DNA of 64,000 nt from Flagellimonas sp. CMM7 (GTDB taxonomy: Bacteria > Bacteroidota > Bacteroidia > Flavobacteriales > Flavobacteriaceae): positions 3,803,501 to 3,867,500 of the forward strand of contig NZ_CP090003.1 in assembly GCF_021390195.1 (NCBI RefSeq), given 5' to 3'. This document shows positions 37,543 to 47,700 of this stretch, piece by piece. How positions within the stretch are numbered: position 1 is the first letter of the stretch; every line of letters begins with the position of its first letter. A program made the translations under genes and the position numbers. The notes below the pieces were generated by a model. The model had not been told where the DNA came from and made no database searches. It worked only from the letters and a program-made list of their open reading frames with translations.

Positions 37543-40383
37543 CTAAAACCACTTTCTGGTAAAAAGACGTATAAGCGTTTTTGGACTCAACGTTACCACA
37601 AACCGAATGCGCTCTCCATAATTGGGTTGGGCAATTTCATAGCCGTTATTGGAGTATACTGGAAAATATAGTTCGAAGAAATCAGTGACAAAATTCAAGC
37701 GTACCCCGGAATCGTATTTAAATCTCGCATTTTCACCACGATTTTTAATTGCACCAATATCACCATATAACTCAATCCACTGCCATATATTAAAACTGAG
37801 GTTACCGGTTAAAATCCAATCATTTCCAAAGCGATCATCAAAAATAGATTTAAAACCACCTTCAGATAGAATGAATTGTTGACTGGTAAGACCTGTGGCA
37901 TTTTGGGATCTGTTCAAATAATTTAAGTCAAAAAGATAATCCGTAGGTCTGTCCAATGCAAAGCTGAAAAAGTCCGAATCGCTGGTATTGCTTATAAATT
38001 TTCCGGCATAGAACCTTAAGTTTAATTGACGGTTGTTATCGAACAGTGTGCGCTGTTCCCATTCGAAGGATAATTTTGAAAAATTTCCTGACACTTGACC
38101 ATCGAGCACCCAAGATCTGTATCTGAGAATGTTGTTGTCAATATCACCATATCTAACATTGAATACGCTGAAATCAGGCTCAGTGTCAATTTGATCAATG
38201 ATACTTTCATCTATAGTCCTGAACACATTTCTGAGTCTTACAAAAAGAAATTGCCTACGATTTGAAATGAAATCATTGGGTCGCCAAATAAAATTAACAG
38301 CTGGCGTAATTGTTGTAAACCGAGAATTTACATCAAAGAAGGCGGTACTGGCGTTCATGGCGTAATTAATGGAGTTCAATTTGCCCTCATCGAAAAAATC
38401 GCGTATTCTGAAACCAACGCTTCCAACCAAAGATTTTTCTTTTGTTGAATATCTTGGTTTGATATCAAAAGAGAAAGGTTGATTGATAATCGGTCTATTG
38501 TTTAAACTGATACCTGCGGAAAGACCGTTATTGACATCGAACTTAAATTCGGGGACCCAAAACAATTGATTGTAATATGGATTCTCAATATCCTTTAAAA
38601 AGCGTAATTGTAATTTCTTATTGCTTGAAAAAAAGCCATTTAGACTTTTCCAGTTATTTCTCTGGTTAACTTCAGGAATCTTTTTATCGTAATTTAAAAC
38701 CAACCGGGTTTCCTCGTTTCTTGGTATGGTAAACGTGCGGGAAGTGTCAATGTCCTTAAACCAATACTTAGACACCACAGAATCTTTTTGAAGTCCAAAT
38801 AAGGATATTGGAACATTGGAACCAGTTCTATTTTTAATTGTGAATGTAATGGAATCTTCAGTCTTACTGACTTTTCTAATTTTAAAATCTATGTTTGTTC
38901 TAAGCGCAACGTATTCATCAAAAAACCAATCGATATCTTTTGTTGACTTATTTCGCAAAAGCATCTCCAACTTTTTGGCCTTTACATTGGAGTGTAGCTT
39001 AAATTGATCATAGAATTCAAGGATTGTGCTATCAATTTTGTCATAACCAATATATTCCCCCAAGTATGCCATCCCAAGACCTGCCTTGTAGCTATTTGCT
39101 ATTCTTTGATTAAATCGGGTTAGCGAATCGCTAGGAGTGGCGAGTGGCTGATGGTCGTTTCTGCGTACAGACAACATCTGCAAAAGGTAGTATTGTTCAT
39201 TAAAGTCAGTTTTGGCAAGGTTATATGCTCGAAAACCCCATAAGCGTGATAGTTTGCCTGTCAATTTCTGATCTGGATAATATTCATCCACATATTTGAT
39301 CAATAAATAATAAACAATACCATCCATGACCCATTTTTCTTTACGCTCGTCCAAAAACAGGGTTTCCTTTAAGATACTGTTCAAGGCAGTTTTAAGGAAC
39401 TTCATTTCAAATTGAAACTGTTCTCTATAGGGTCGTATAAAATTTGGTAATTGATTAATGCCATACAATGGGTTTCTGTTGTAATCGACTTCAGCGACCA
39501 AAAGATTCTCATGAGGATATTCACCTAAATTATTTTTAATGAACCTGGCAATTTTATCAATGGATATTCCCTGGGAAATTTCATCGTATTTTGAAGTTTC
39601 AATATCAGAGGTTACAGTTAAATCGCGAGTTACATGTTTGGTGAAATCTTTTGTGGGTGTAAGTATGATTTGATTATTTTTTCTTTGTGTTCCGATTAAA
39701 TGCGCTTCGTTTCCTATAGAAAAATCGGTACTTGAATTCACTTTAAAGTTAGTGGCTAAGTGTAACCCCTTTGGATAAGTAATCCGTATTTCGGTGTTGG
39801 TGACATCTGTGTTTTGATCATTCAAATCTTTATTGGAGTAAAGATTCCATTTTTCATCAAATACAGCAGGTGTAAGATACCAGTCACGTAGGTAATAACC
39901 TCTTCTATAACCGTGGCCATAATTGGTGTAGCGGCTGCTTGGCAAATCAATCTGGTAGGTTAAAAATAGCTCCACGGATGCTCCTGGTTCAACGGGTTTG
40001 TTTAGTACTACCTTAATGATATCAATAGCTTTTGTCCTTTCCCATTTCAATCCCATGTATTCACTGTCAACAATGCTCGCAACTTTTGTAAACCCTCTGT
40101 TTTTATCTTTTGCAAGGTGAAGGCTCTTATTGAATTCTTCACCAAACTTTTTAGCCAAAGCTGTCTTTTTACTCGAATAGGCATGGTTCCAGTCATTGAA
40201 GTAAAGCGTGACAAGCCCTCGGTCAGAATTATTGACATAGGTGAACTTTTGTCTTATCTGAATTTCTTTGGTTGTACCATTCAAAGTAGCACTTATCTCA
40301 TTCTTATGTTGACCCAAAGCAATTAGGTTCATAAACAAGAAAGATAACAGTGCAATTTTCTGAATGAAACGTTTTTTTACCAA
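37543..40383 (-). CDS. Outer-membrane protein: inactive M1-like peptidase domain fused to a beta-barrel
   Basis: This 946-residue exported protein has a signal peptide of about 25 residues (ending ALGQ). Residues about 30-500 follow the M1/gluzincin layout (beta N-domain, then an alpha-helical catalytic-type domain). The HEXXH zinc motif is absent: the stretch about 320-350 has no such pair of histidines. The position of the third ligand in WLxEGFAxY reads WVMDGIVYY (351-359). Residues about 600-946 are amphipathic strands ending in the aromatic KWF, as expected for a barrel inserted by the BAM complex. The start codon is a TTG, supported by the basic signal start VKKRFIQK. It is third in a uvrA-LOG-this gene operon. 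Confidence 0.8.
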   Translation of the reverse strand: MVKKRFIQKIALLSFLFMNLIALGQHKNEISATLNGTTKEIQIRQKFTYVNNSDRGLVTLYFNDWNHAYSSKKTALAKKFGEEFNKSLHLAKDKNRGFTKVASIVDSEYMGLKWERTKAIDIIKVVLNKPVEPGASVELFLTYQIDLPSSRYTNYGHGYRRGYYLRDWYLTPAVFDEKWNLYSNKDLNDQNTDVTNTEIRITYPKGLHLATNFKVNSSTDFSIGNEAHLIGTQRKNNQIILTPTKDFTKHVTRDLTVTSDIETSKYDEISQGISIDKIARFIKNNLGEYPHENLLVAEVDYNRNPLYGINQLPNFIRPYREQFQFEMKFLKTALNSILKETLFLDERKEKWVMDGIVYYLLIKYVDEYYPDQKLTGKLSRLWGFRAYNLAKTDFNEQYYLLQMLSVRRNDHQPLATPSDSLTRFNQRIANSYKAGLGMAYLGEYIGYDKIDSTILEFYDQFKLHSNVKAKKLEMLLRNKSTKDIDWFFDEYVALRTNIDFKIRKVSKTEDSITFTIKNRTGSNVPISLFGLQKDSVVSKYWFKDIDTSRTFTIPRNEETRLVLNYDKKIPEVNQRNNWKSLNGFFSSNKKLQLRFLKDIENPYYNQLFWVPEFKFDVNNGLSAGISLNNRPIINQPFSFDIKPRYSTKEKSLVGSVGFRIRDFFDEGKLNSINYAMNASTAFFDVNSRFTTITPAVNFIWRPNDFISNRRQFLFVRLRNVFRTIDESIIDQIDTEPDFSVFNVRYGDIDNNILRYRSWVLDGQVSGNFSKLSFEWEQRTLFDNNRQLNLRFYAGKFISNTSDSDFFSFALDRPTDYLFDLNYLNRSQNATGLTSQQFILSEGGFKSIFDDRFGNDWILTGNLSFNIWQWIELYGDIGAIKNRGENARFKYDSGVRLNFVTDFFELYFPVYSNNGYEIAQPNYGERIRFVVTLSPKTLIRLFTRKWF

Positions 40384-40393
40384 AGGCTACATA

Positions 40394-41080
40394 TTAGAAG
40401 TTAGGGCTAAAAGTTCGTCCCTTATAGAATGCATCAATAATCTTTACGACCTCATCCTCTGTATCCACAATTTTTATAAGATCAAGGTCTTTGGCACTTA
40501 TATTACCTGCTCCTAACATAGTGTCTTTAACCCAGTCTATAAGTCCGCTCCAAAATTTGGATCCAACTAAAACAATGGGGAATTTGTGGATTTTATTTGT
40601 TTGTATAAGGGTGATGGCTTCAAATAATTCATCCAAAGTTCCAAAACCACCAGGCATTACTACAAAGCCTTGGGAGTATTTAACGAACATTACTTTTCGG
40701 ACAAAGAAATAGTCAAAATCTAGGCTTTTGTCACTGTCAATATAAGGGTTGTCATGTTGTTCAAAAGGGAGTTCAATATTAAGTCCTACCGAAGTTCCAC
40801 CGGCTAAATGAGCTCCTTTATTTCCAGCCTCCATAATCCCTGGGCCTCCTCCTGTAATAACCCCATAACCAGCATCTGCAATGCTCTTGGCCACATTCAC
40901 CGCTAACTCATAGTAAGGTTCTCCCGGTTTAATACGAGCGGAACCAAAGATTGATACGCAGGGACCTATGGCACTCATTTTTTCAAAACCGTTGACAAAT
41001 TCACCCATAATTTTGAATATGGCCCATGAATCATTGGTTTTTATCTCATTCCATCCTTTATGATGTTGTTCTTTTCGCAT
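40394..41080 (-). CDS. LOG-family protein (TIGR00730 Rossmann fold)
   Basis: This 228-residue lysine-decarboxylase-like/LOG protein is of the group that includes cytokinin riboside 5'-monophosphate phosphoribohydrolases and PpnN-like nucleosidases. The hallmark motif PGGFGTLDELFE (family PGGxGTxxE) is present, and GGGPGIMEAGNKGA supplies the nucleotide site. It is expected to cleave purine nucleotide 5'-monophosphates. It is cotranscribed with uvrA (17 bases upstream) and the M1-like barrel gene (10 bases downstream). Confidence 0.9.
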   Translation of the reverse strand: MRKEQHHKGWNEIKTNDSWAIFKIMGEFVNGFEKMSAIGPCVSIFGSARIKPGEPYYELAVNVAKSIADAGYGVITGGGPGIMEAGNKGAHLAGGTSVGLNIELPFEQHDNPYIDSDKSLDFDYFFVRKVMFVKYSQGFVVMPGGFGTLDELFEAITLIQTNKIHKFPIVLVGSKFWSGLIDWVKDTMLGAGNISAKDLDLIKIVDTEDEVVKIIDAFYKGRTFSPNF

Positions 41081-41097
41081 ATGTATTGTTTTAATAG

Positions 41098-43959
41098 TTA
41101 AACAGCCGAAGCAATTTTCCGCTTAGCACTGTCCAACTCCTTTTTCAAAAACTTGGCTGTGTAACTTTTATTGTCTTTGGCAACTTCTTCTGGGGTGCCT
41201 TTTGCCACTATCATTCCACCTCCTCGACCACCTTCGTAACCTATATCAATAATATGATCCATCATTTTAATCACGTCCATATTATGCTCTATGACCAGAA
41301 TGGTATTCCCTTTGTCCACCAACTGATTCAAAACTTCCATAAGAACCCTAATATCTTCAAAATGTAGTCCTGTAGTGGGCTCATCAAGAATATAGAAGGT
41401 ATTTCCAGTATCCCGTTTAGAAAGTTCTGTTGCCAATTTTACCCGTTGTGCCTCTCCGCCGGAAAGAGTTGTAGATTGCTGACCCAAAGATATATAGCCC
41501 AGGCCAACATCTTTTATGGTTTTTAGCTTTCTATGAATTTTAGGAATATTTTCAAAGAAATCAACGGCTTCATTAATTGTCATTTCCAAAACATCCGCTA
41601 TGGATTTTCCTTTATACCTAATTTCTAAGGTCTCCCTATTAAAACGTTTGCCATTACATGTTTCGCATTCAACATAAACATCTGGCAAGAAATTCATTTC
41701 AATGACTTTTAAACCACCGCCTTGACATGTTTCGCAACGGCCACCAGCCACATTAAAACTGAAACGACCAGGTTTGTATCCACGGATAGTTGCTTCTGTT
41801 GTTTTTGCAAATAAAGCTCTGACCTCACTAAAAGTACCCGTGTATGTTGCTGGATTGGAGCGAGGTGTTCGGCCAATAGGGGACTGATTAATGTCAATAA
41901 CCTTATCCACATGATCCAATCCGGTAATTTTTTTATAGGGCATTGGTTTTTTAACACCGTTAAAATAATGGGCGTTCATAATAGGGTAAAGCGTCTCATT
42001 GACCAAAGTTGATTTTCCGCTTCCGGAGACTCCGGTAACCCCTATTAGTTTTCCCAATGGAAACTCTGCAGTAACATTTTTAAGGTTATTTCCCGTACAA
42101 CCAGAAAGTACTATCTTTTTTCCAGTGCCCTTTCTTCTATTGGATGGAATGGCAATTTCACGTTTTCCGGTAATGTATTCGGCAGTTAAGGTGTTGTACA
42201 GCTTTAAATCCTCTGGTTTTCCTTCGGAAATGATTTCTCCTCCATGTCTACCTGCTTTTGGTCCAATATCGATAACGTGATCTGCATGTTCAATCATGTC
42301 CCGATCATGCTCTACTACAATAACAGAGTTCCCAATATCCCGAAGAGATACCAAAGAATTGATGAGGCGTTCATTGTCCCTTTGGTGCAAACCTATACTT
42401 GGTTCATCTAAAATATACAGTACCCCAACCAATTGTGAGCCAATCTGAGTCGCCAAGCGGATACGCTGCGCTTCTCCTCCTGAAAGAGACTTGGAGCTTC
42501 TGTTGAGGGATAAATAATCCAAACCAACATCCAATAAAAACTGGATACGGGTCTTGATTTCTTTTATAATTTCTTCTGCAATTTTCTTTTGATTTCCTTC
42601 TAGAGCGCTCTCCAACTTTTCAAAAAAACCAGCTAGTTCAGCAATATCCAATTGGGCCAGTTCAGCAATGTTTTTTTCTCCTATCTTAAAATAAAGGGAT
42701 TCTTTTCTGAGTCGTGCCCCATGGCAATTTGGACAAGAAACCCGGTCCATATATTCTTTTGCCCATCGTTTTATGGAAGTAGAGTTGGCTTCTTCAAATT
42801 GCGTTTTAATAAAGTTGGAAATGCCTTCATAGTCAATTTTGTATTGTCTTTTTACGCCCAAGGTCTTTGAATCCACCTCAAAACTGTCATTACCTCCATT
42901 CAATATAACATCCATTGCTTCAGCAGGAATCTTTTCCAAAGGATCTGTCAATTCAAAATTATACCGTTGTGCAATGGTTTCAAGTTGTTTAAAGGCCCAG
43001 GACTTTTTATATTCTCCCAACGGAGCAATGCCGCCTGTTTTTATGGAGAGTTTTTTATTTGGAAATATCTTCTGTTCGTTCACCTCGTGCACATGCCCCA
43101 AGCCATTGCATTTAGGACACATTCCCTTTGGCGAGTTAAATGAAAATGTATTGGGCTCGGGAGTGGGGTAGGAGATGCCCGAAGAGGGACACATAAGGTC
43201 ACGACTAAAGTAGCGCGGTATTTTTTCACCTTCTTCCAAAACCATGAGTACATTGTTACCACTGTACATGGCAGTATTTATGGACTCATTAAGTCTTTTA
43301 TGAAACTCTTCGTTCTCTACAACTTTTAAGCGATCAATGACAATCTCAATATCGTGGGTTTTGTAACGGTCCACCTTCATGCCCTTGGTAATATCCAAAA
43401 CTTCACCATCAACCCTAACTTTTACAAAACCTTGCTTTGCAATTTGTTCAAAAAGCTCCCTGTAGTGTCCTTTTCTGGATTTAACCACAGGGGCAAGAAT
43501 GTTTATTTTCTTATCGCGGTAAGAATCAATTATGAGGGTCTTTATTTGCTCATCACTATAACTGACCATCTTTTCGCCCGTGTTATAGCTATATGCATCT
43601 CCAGCCCTGGCAAAGAGAAGCCTTAGAAAGTCATAAACCTCTGTAATGGTACCGACTGTGGAACGAGGAGATTTTGATGTTGTTTTTTGTTCAATGGCGA
43701 TTACAGGGGAAAGACCATCAATTTTGTCCACATCTGGGCGTTCCAGTCCACCCAAAAATTGGCGTGCATAGGCCGAAAAAGTCTCAATGTACCTTCGCTG
43801 TCCCTCGGCATAAATAGTATCAAAAGCCAAAGAGGATTTTCCACTGCCGGATAGACCGGTAATGACGACTAATTTTTCCCGCGGAATGGTAACATCAATA
43901 TTTTTTAAGTTGTGGACCCTTGCCCCTTGAACTTCAATATTTTCTTCGTAGTTGATCAT
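41098..43959 (-). CDS. uvrA: Excinuclease ABC subunit A
   Basis: UvrA is the damage sensor of nucleotide excision repair. The 953 residues have two ABC ATPase halves: Walker [13 protein letters not shown] near the N-terminus and [13 protein letters not shown] in the second half. Signature LSGGEAQR occurs twice and DEP boxes are present. Zinc-binding CxxC pairs are seen in [25 protein letters not shown] and CETCNGKRF. The ATG at 43959 ([17 protein letters not shown]) is the conserved start. An in-frame TTG at 43983 adds eight residues and is less likely. It leads the operon with the LOG and M1-like genes. Confidence 0.96.
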   Translation of the reverse strand: MINYEENIEVQGARVHNLKNIDVTIPREKLVVITGLSGSGKSSLAFDTIYAEGQRRYIETFSAYARQFLGGLERPDVDKIDGLSPVIAIEQKTTSKSPRSTVGTITEVYDFLRLLFARAGDAYSYNTGEKMVSYSDEQIKTLIIDSYRDKKINILAPVVKSRKGHYRELFEQIAKQGFVKVRVDGEVLDITKGMKVDRYKTHDIEIVIDRLKVVENEEFHKRLNESINTAMYSGNNVLMVLEEGEKIPRYFSRDLMCPSSGISYPTPEPNTFSFNSPKGMCPKCNGLGHVHEVNEQKIFPNKKLSIKTGGIAPLGEYKKSWAFKQLETIAQRYNFELTDPLEKIPAEAMDVILNGGNDSFEVDSKTLGVKRQYKIDYEGISNFIKTQFEEANSTSIKRWAKEYMDRVSCPNCHGARLRKESLYFKIGEKNIAELAQLDIAELAGFFEKLESALEGNQKKIAEEIIKEIKTRIQFLLDVGLDYLSLNRSSKSLSGGEAQRIRLATQIGSQLVGVLYILDEPSIGLHQRDNERLINSLVSLRDIGNSVIVVEHDRDMIEHADHVIDIGPKAGRHGGEIISEGKPEDLKLYNTLTAEYITGKREIAIPSNRRKGTGKKIVLSGCTGNNLKNVTAEFPLGKLIGVTGVSGSGKSTLVNETLYPIMNAHYFNGVKKPMPYKKITGLDHVDKVIDINQSPIGRTPRSNPATYTGTFSEVRALFAKTTEATIRGYKPGRFSFNVAGGRCETCQGGGLKVIEMNFLPDVYVECETCNGKRFNRETLEIRYKGKSIADVLEMTINEAVDFFENIPKIHRKLKTIKDVGLGYISLGQQSTTLSGGEAQRVKLATELSKRDTGNTFYILDEPTTGLHFEDIRVLMEVLNQLVDKGNTILVIEHNMDVIKMMDHIIDIGYEGGRGGGMIVAKGTPEEVAKDNKSYTAKFLKKELDSAKRKIASAV

Positions 43960-44123
43960 AGCACAAGATGCTAATGTAATCAATTGGGCAGTAAAAAAGA
44001 AACCAGAATAGGTTTAATAATCTTGCTTTTTAAGCCATAGCTTTTATTAGATTTTAAATTAACGAAGAGCGGATTATTTTGTCAATATCATGCATTCAAT
44101 TATATTGTTGCAAAACCACAATT

Positions 44124-45029
44124 ATGTTCACTAAATCCATAAATACATGCATTATTAATATTGTTTTGGGAAGTTTTATATTCTTTTCTGGTATGCAGCT
44201 ATCCGCTCAAAACAATGTCATAATTGATGCGGATACTGGCAATGAAGTAGATGATTTTTATGCACTGGCCCGAGTTTTTCTAGAGCCTTCAGTGAACATT
44301 ACCGCATTAAATGCCGCTCATTGGCAAACCAGCCATTGGGCCATTGAGAATACTATGGAAAACAGCCATCGTCTTAATCAACAATTATTGGGTGAAATGG
44401 GATTGTCCATTAAAACAAATCGCGGAGCTATGGCCCGTATGTACGATTGGGGAGAGCGCGCCCAACATTCAGCAGCGGCTTATGAGATTATAAAGCAGGC
44501 CCAAGAAAGTGAAAAAGTTCAGATTTTAGTGCTTGGTGCGCTTACTAATGTGGCTTCCGCAGTGTATATAGCACCTTCAATTGCAGAAAAACTTGAGGTA
44601 TACTGGCTGGGAACGACTGTAGATTTTGAACGTGGAATTTTAAAACGAAATGATTTTAATCCCTTGATGGACCCCTACGCTTTGGACTATTTATTGGATT
44701 CTAAGGTCAGCATGAAGATCATGCCGGTTAGTATCGCCGTAAAGATGGAAATTGATTTTGATGAATTGAACAATAAAATAGGAGATCATTTTCTTGGTGC
44801 ATTTCTAATGGATCGTTGGATAACGCATCTAGATGGTTCCCGTAGAAGCAGGGTATTATGGGATTTGGCATTAATTACTGCTTTTATTAAGCCAGAGATG
44901 GCTTCTACAAAACAACTGATAACCTCAAAGGATAGTGGTAATCGTGAAATAACCTTTTATGATGGAATAGATGCTGACGCGATATATGAGGATTTTTGTA
45001 AAACCTTATTGGCTTTTGAAAAAGAGTAA
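44124..45029 (+). CDS. Exported nucleoside hydrolase
   Basis: This 301-residue protein is of the inosine-uridine nucleoside hydrolase family, with an N-terminal signal peptide (about 29 residues ending LSAQ). The calcium and ribose-binding DADTGNEVDDFYAL motif lies directly after the signal. ALTNVASAV and NPLMDPYALDYLL follow the family pattern. An exported version would split ribonucleosides in the periplasm. The ATG at 44124 is chosen because the signal peptide begins there, whereas the in-frame TTG at 44079 would add a cysteine-rich stretch before it. Confidence 0.88.
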   Translation: MFTKSINTCIINIVLGSFIFFSGMQLSAQNNVIIDADTGNEVDDFYALARVFLEPSVNITALNAAHWQTSHWAIENTMENSHRLNQQLLGEMGLSIKTNRGAMARMYDWGERAQHSAAAYEIIKQAQESEKVQILVLGALTNVASAVYIAPSIAEKLEVYWLGTTVDFERGILKRNDFNPLMDPYALDYLLDSKVSMKIMPVSIAVKMEIDFDELNNKIGDHFLGAFLMDRWITHLDGSRRSRVLWDLALITAFIKPEMASTKQLITSKDSGNREITFYDGIDADAIYEDFCKTLLAFEKE

Positions 45030-45068
45030 CCTATTTTTAAACTTTAAATAAAAGAATACTAGTTAAAC

Positions 45069-45593
45069 ATGAAATTATTAGGCATAGGCTCGCGCATTGA
45101 TCATTCTGAATATGGAAAGGGTGTTGTAACAAACGTATCATCTAAACACTATTGGGTTACTTTTTTGGAAAATGGATTGGAAACCATTGATATTGACTCC
45201 GAATTTGAGGTGATTGATGGGGTGGAGGACGAAGTGGACAGTGTTAGCTTTTTTGATGTGGAACGTTCCCTGGTTTCTATTTTGCAAAAGTGGAGCGATA
45301 CTTCTGAAAAAGTGGCGATAGCGGATAAATGGCGTGGCGGAAAGTTAATCTTGGAACCTGGCGATGATTTGGCCAACAAAGAAATGCCCATAGATGGTTT
45401 CTTTCATAAAATAGTAATGGTGCGGGATCGCATTCGGGTTATGGAGCAGAAGATTAACAGCAGCAAAAATCTAGATGATCAAGAAAAGGTAGACCTTCAA
45501 CAATATATTACCCGTATTTATGGAAGCCTGACGACCTTTAATGTGCTGTTTAAAAATAAGAGTGACCAGTTTGTTGGGGAGCGGAGCAAATGA
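45069..45593 (+). CDS. Conserved hypothetical protein with SH3/KOW-like N-terminal module
   Basis: This 174-residue cytoplasmic protein has no signal or membrane segment. Residues 1-50 (LGIGSRIDHSEYGKGVVTN and the following strands) form a small beta-barrel-like module of the same pattern as the PcrA C-terminal tail encoded at 28963-29226 (GSxVxHxxFGKGxVxxV). The rest is helical and acidic. The protein may interact with a polymerase or helicase partner, but that is inference. It follows the nucleoside hydrolase by 39 bases. The accessory segment begins just after it. Confidence 0.75.
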   Translation: MKLLGIGSRIDHSEYGKGVVTNVSSKHYWVTFLENGLETIDIDSEFEVIDGVEDEVDSVSFFDVERSLVSILQKWSDTSEKVAIADKWRGGKLILEPGDDLANKEMPIDGFFHKIVMVRDRIRVMEQKINSSKNLDDQEKVDLQQYITRIYGSLTTFNVLFKNKSDQFVGERSK

Positions 45594-45757
45594 TTATACT
45601 GTTGGTATTTTAGTTTAAAATCGCCAAAGTATTCGGACAAAAGAATGCGGGAGTTTCGTTATCGGTCTCGGCTATGATACGTTGCGTGAAAAATCCAGCC
45701 GTATTAAAAGTAGTGAATTTTAAGGTTTGGCAGAGACAGCAATGAATTATAGCCCTT

Positions 45758-45766
45758 GTTAGCCAC
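45758..45766 (+). repeat. Left half of a 9-bp inverted repeat flanking the PIN/ImmA pair
   Basis: GTTAGCCAC occurs here 5 bases from the DUF4411 stop. Its exact reverse complement is at 47508-47516, on the other side of the two-gene unit. The pair could be terminal repeats, parts of related intergenic elements, or chance. Confidence 0.45.
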
Positions 45767-45771
45767 TGGCT

Positions 45772-46281
45772 TTATTCCGACTTACAAGTAAACTTTATAT
45801 TCAAATCTCTTATAAATTCAAAATCATCAATCCACTTTACATCCATATTATCACAAACGTGAGGGATTTTAATTTTGGTTTCCTTTTTAAAATAGTCTTT
45901 CGTTTCCTTCGTGACAACAACTGCATTTTCTTTCATAGCGTGGGCAATTACCCAAGGGTCAGCTTTTGAGTGAATCCCATTACTTGATACTAAATATTTA
46001 TGGTTAGGATTTGTATTGTAGATTTCTTTAAGGCAATTTGTTACATCTCCATCAATTTTTTTAACAGGAATATCACTATTCTTTAGCCACTCAAATAGAT
46101 TATCTTCTCCTTTTTCAATTTCTTCATAAACTAATTCGGGAATAAAAATCACACCTTGTTTTCCTAAACTATTTAAAACTTCCCAATATGATGGACAAAT
46201 TTCTGGAGAATAATATTTTTGCCAGGCTTGAATAAGAATATTAGCGTCAATACAGTAAACTACTTTTTGATTTTCAAACAT
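45772..46281 (-). CDS. DUF4411 family PIN-like protein (probable toxin)
   Basis: This 169-residue protein of the DUF4411 group has a PIN-domain nuclease fold. Acidic residues typical of PIN active sites are present: VVYCIDANILIQ (Asp near residue 11), ELVYEEIEKGEDN (glutamates at about 52-59), SKADPWVIAHA (Asp about 109) and VVVTKETKDY. It is expected to be an RNase toxin. Its ATG overlaps the last base of the stop of the upstream HTH-ImmA/IrrE gene (TAATG arrangement), the usual coupling in this kind of pair. The AT-rich composition and the flanking repeats point to recent acquisition. Confidence 0.85.
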   Translation of the reverse strand: MFENQKVVYCIDANILIQAWQKYYSPEICPSYWEVLNSLGKQGVIFIPELVYEEIEKGEDNLFEWLKNSDIPVKKIDGDVTNCLKEIYNTNPNHKYLVSSNGIHSKADPWVIAHAMKENAVVVTKETKDYFKKETKIKIPHVCDNMDVKWIDDFEFIRDLNIKFTCKSE

Positions 46282-47453
46282 TAAGCAAGTAGTTTTTCAA
46301 ATTTTTGGAACTTATTTATCTGTGTATTAAGCAGATTACTTGCTATTGAGGGAGATAATGAACCATTGTTAAAAGAATCCATTACAATTCTCGTAAAGAG
46401 TTTACTATTTTTATTGAGACGAAGTAGATAAGCATCTGGACCTCCTTTTCGTTCTCTTTGCTTTTCTTTTTTAATTTTTTCTCTTTCTAAAAACTTCTCA
46501 AACTCATCTTGAGCATCTTGTTTGAGAATCTTATAATTAGATTGAGAAATTAAATTTAAGTTCAATGCTCGAACTAATAAGGCAAACGAACTTATACCAA
46601 GTTCTTTCGCTTGCTTAAAAATCTTATTGTTTGAATCAAAAGTATCTTTGCCAAGTTGTGCAACTAATTCTCTTGGCATTAAAGCATTAGCTGCAACCTG
46701 ATTGCAAAATAATTCCACTGGATGAAATTTTGATTTTGCTTTATCGTTAAAGTCAATATCTACCTCATTTGATATGCCTGATTTTGCTATCCAAATATGA
46801 GCCAATTCGTGCACAAGTGTGAAAAGTTGTGGTGCATTCCAATTTTTTGAATTTACAAAAACAAATGGGGCATATTTATCGGCAATTGCAAATCCTTGTA
46901 TTAAATCTCTGTCTAGAACCAGTCTTGAGTGTAGGAAACTTGCCCTAGAAATAAATATTCCGGCACTTTCCGCTTTGTCAATCCATTCTGCAATTGGTGT
47001 TTTTTTGTAGTCGCTAGGATTAATTTTTAAAGTACTCAATATGTCTTTGGCAATAACTTCTGGATTATCCTTTATTGAATATTTGCCAACAAAAGGAAGT
47101 GTACTTTCTCCAATTTCTTCAAATAACTCACTAATCCAATTTTGTTTTTCTTGGACATCTCTAATTATAAATAACGAAGCAGTATCTAATTCTTGCGAGT
47201 CATCTCTTCTATAATCTTGAAGTGGATGAAAATCTTTTGGTATTTCAGGTAAAAAGAAAAGAGAAAAAGGTCTCCTAAAACTCTTTGCCAAGATTTTTGC
47301 TTGTCGAATTGTCGGAAAATCAATCCCATCTTCCCACGTCAGATACCTTTCAGGTGATACAGAAACTTTTTTGGCAGCATTTTCCACAGAGATTTTGGCG
47401 GACATTCTAGCCCACTTTAATATCTCGGATGTTATAAATGCTTTGTCAGCCAT
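46281..47453 (-). CDS. XRE-type HTH plus ImmA/IrrE metallopeptidase (probable antitoxin/regulator)
   Basis: This 390-residue protein has an N-terminal helix-turn-helix (about residues 8-60) and a C-terminal IrrE/ImmA-type zinc peptidase domain with the HELAH motif at 215-219. The further zinc-ligand-like glutamate is in the PVELFCNQVAANALMP segment. Proteins of this design accompany DUF4411/PIN toxins, or act as protease regulators of mobile elements. It is the first gene of the two-gene unit and overlaps the DUF4411 gene by one base. Together they form a plausible type II toxin-antitoxin pair. Confidence 0.88.
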   Translation of the reverse strand: MADKAFITSEILKWARMSAKISVENAAKKVSVSPERYLTWEDGIDFPTIRQAKILAKSFRRPFSLFFLPEIPKDFHPLQDYRRDDSQELDTASLFIIRDVQEKQNWISELFEEIGESTLPFVGKYSIKDNPEVIAKDILSTLKINPSDYKKTPIAEWIDKAESAGIFISRASFLHSRLVLDRDLIQGFAIADKYAPFVFVNSKNWNAPQLFTLVHELAHIWIAKSGISNEVDIDFNDKAKSKFHPVELFCNQVAANALMPRELVAQLGKDTFDSNNKIFKQAKELGISSFALLVRALNLNLISQSNYKILKQDAQDEFEKFLEREKIKKEKQRERKGGPDAYLLRLNKNSKLFTRIVMDSFNNGSLSPSIASNLLNTQINKFQKFEKLLA

Positions 47454-47507
47454 TACTTTTTATACGAAGGTAAAATTTTAATTCGGAACGTAATTTTTTT
47501 CAAGCTT

Positions 47508-47516
47508 GTGGCTAAC
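47508..47516 (+). repeat. Right half of the 9-bp inverted repeat
   Basis: GTGGCTAAC, the exact reverse complement of 45758-45766, starts 54 bases before the ImmA/IrrE start codon. It is followed by AACGTTTAAGATATGG, which resembles the start of another spacer at 50766. Confidence 0.45.
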
Positions 47517-47579
47517 GTTTAAGATATGGTCTCGTTTTAATACTGAAACAAGTTCAGTACAAGTGTGCTATATCAATCG

Positions 47580-47651
47580 ATAACGAAGTTCGTTGATTTT
47601 TCTTTCAGAATCAAGAGGTTATACGGTAGGATATGGCTTATTTTTCAACAA
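47580..47651 (+). repeat. 72-bp dispersed intergenic repeat, copy 1
   Basis: This copy aligns without gaps to 51276-51347, with 59 of 72 identical bases (counted by eye). It starts ATAACGAAGTTCG and ends near a TTATTTTTCAACAA run. It lies 49 bases beyond the amidohydrolase stop. Both copies lie just 3' of a minus-strand gene. Confidence 0.8.
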
Positions 47652-47700
47652 CCACTGTATTGTCATTTAGAGTCGAATGAGATGTTTTTCTACGCTAATG

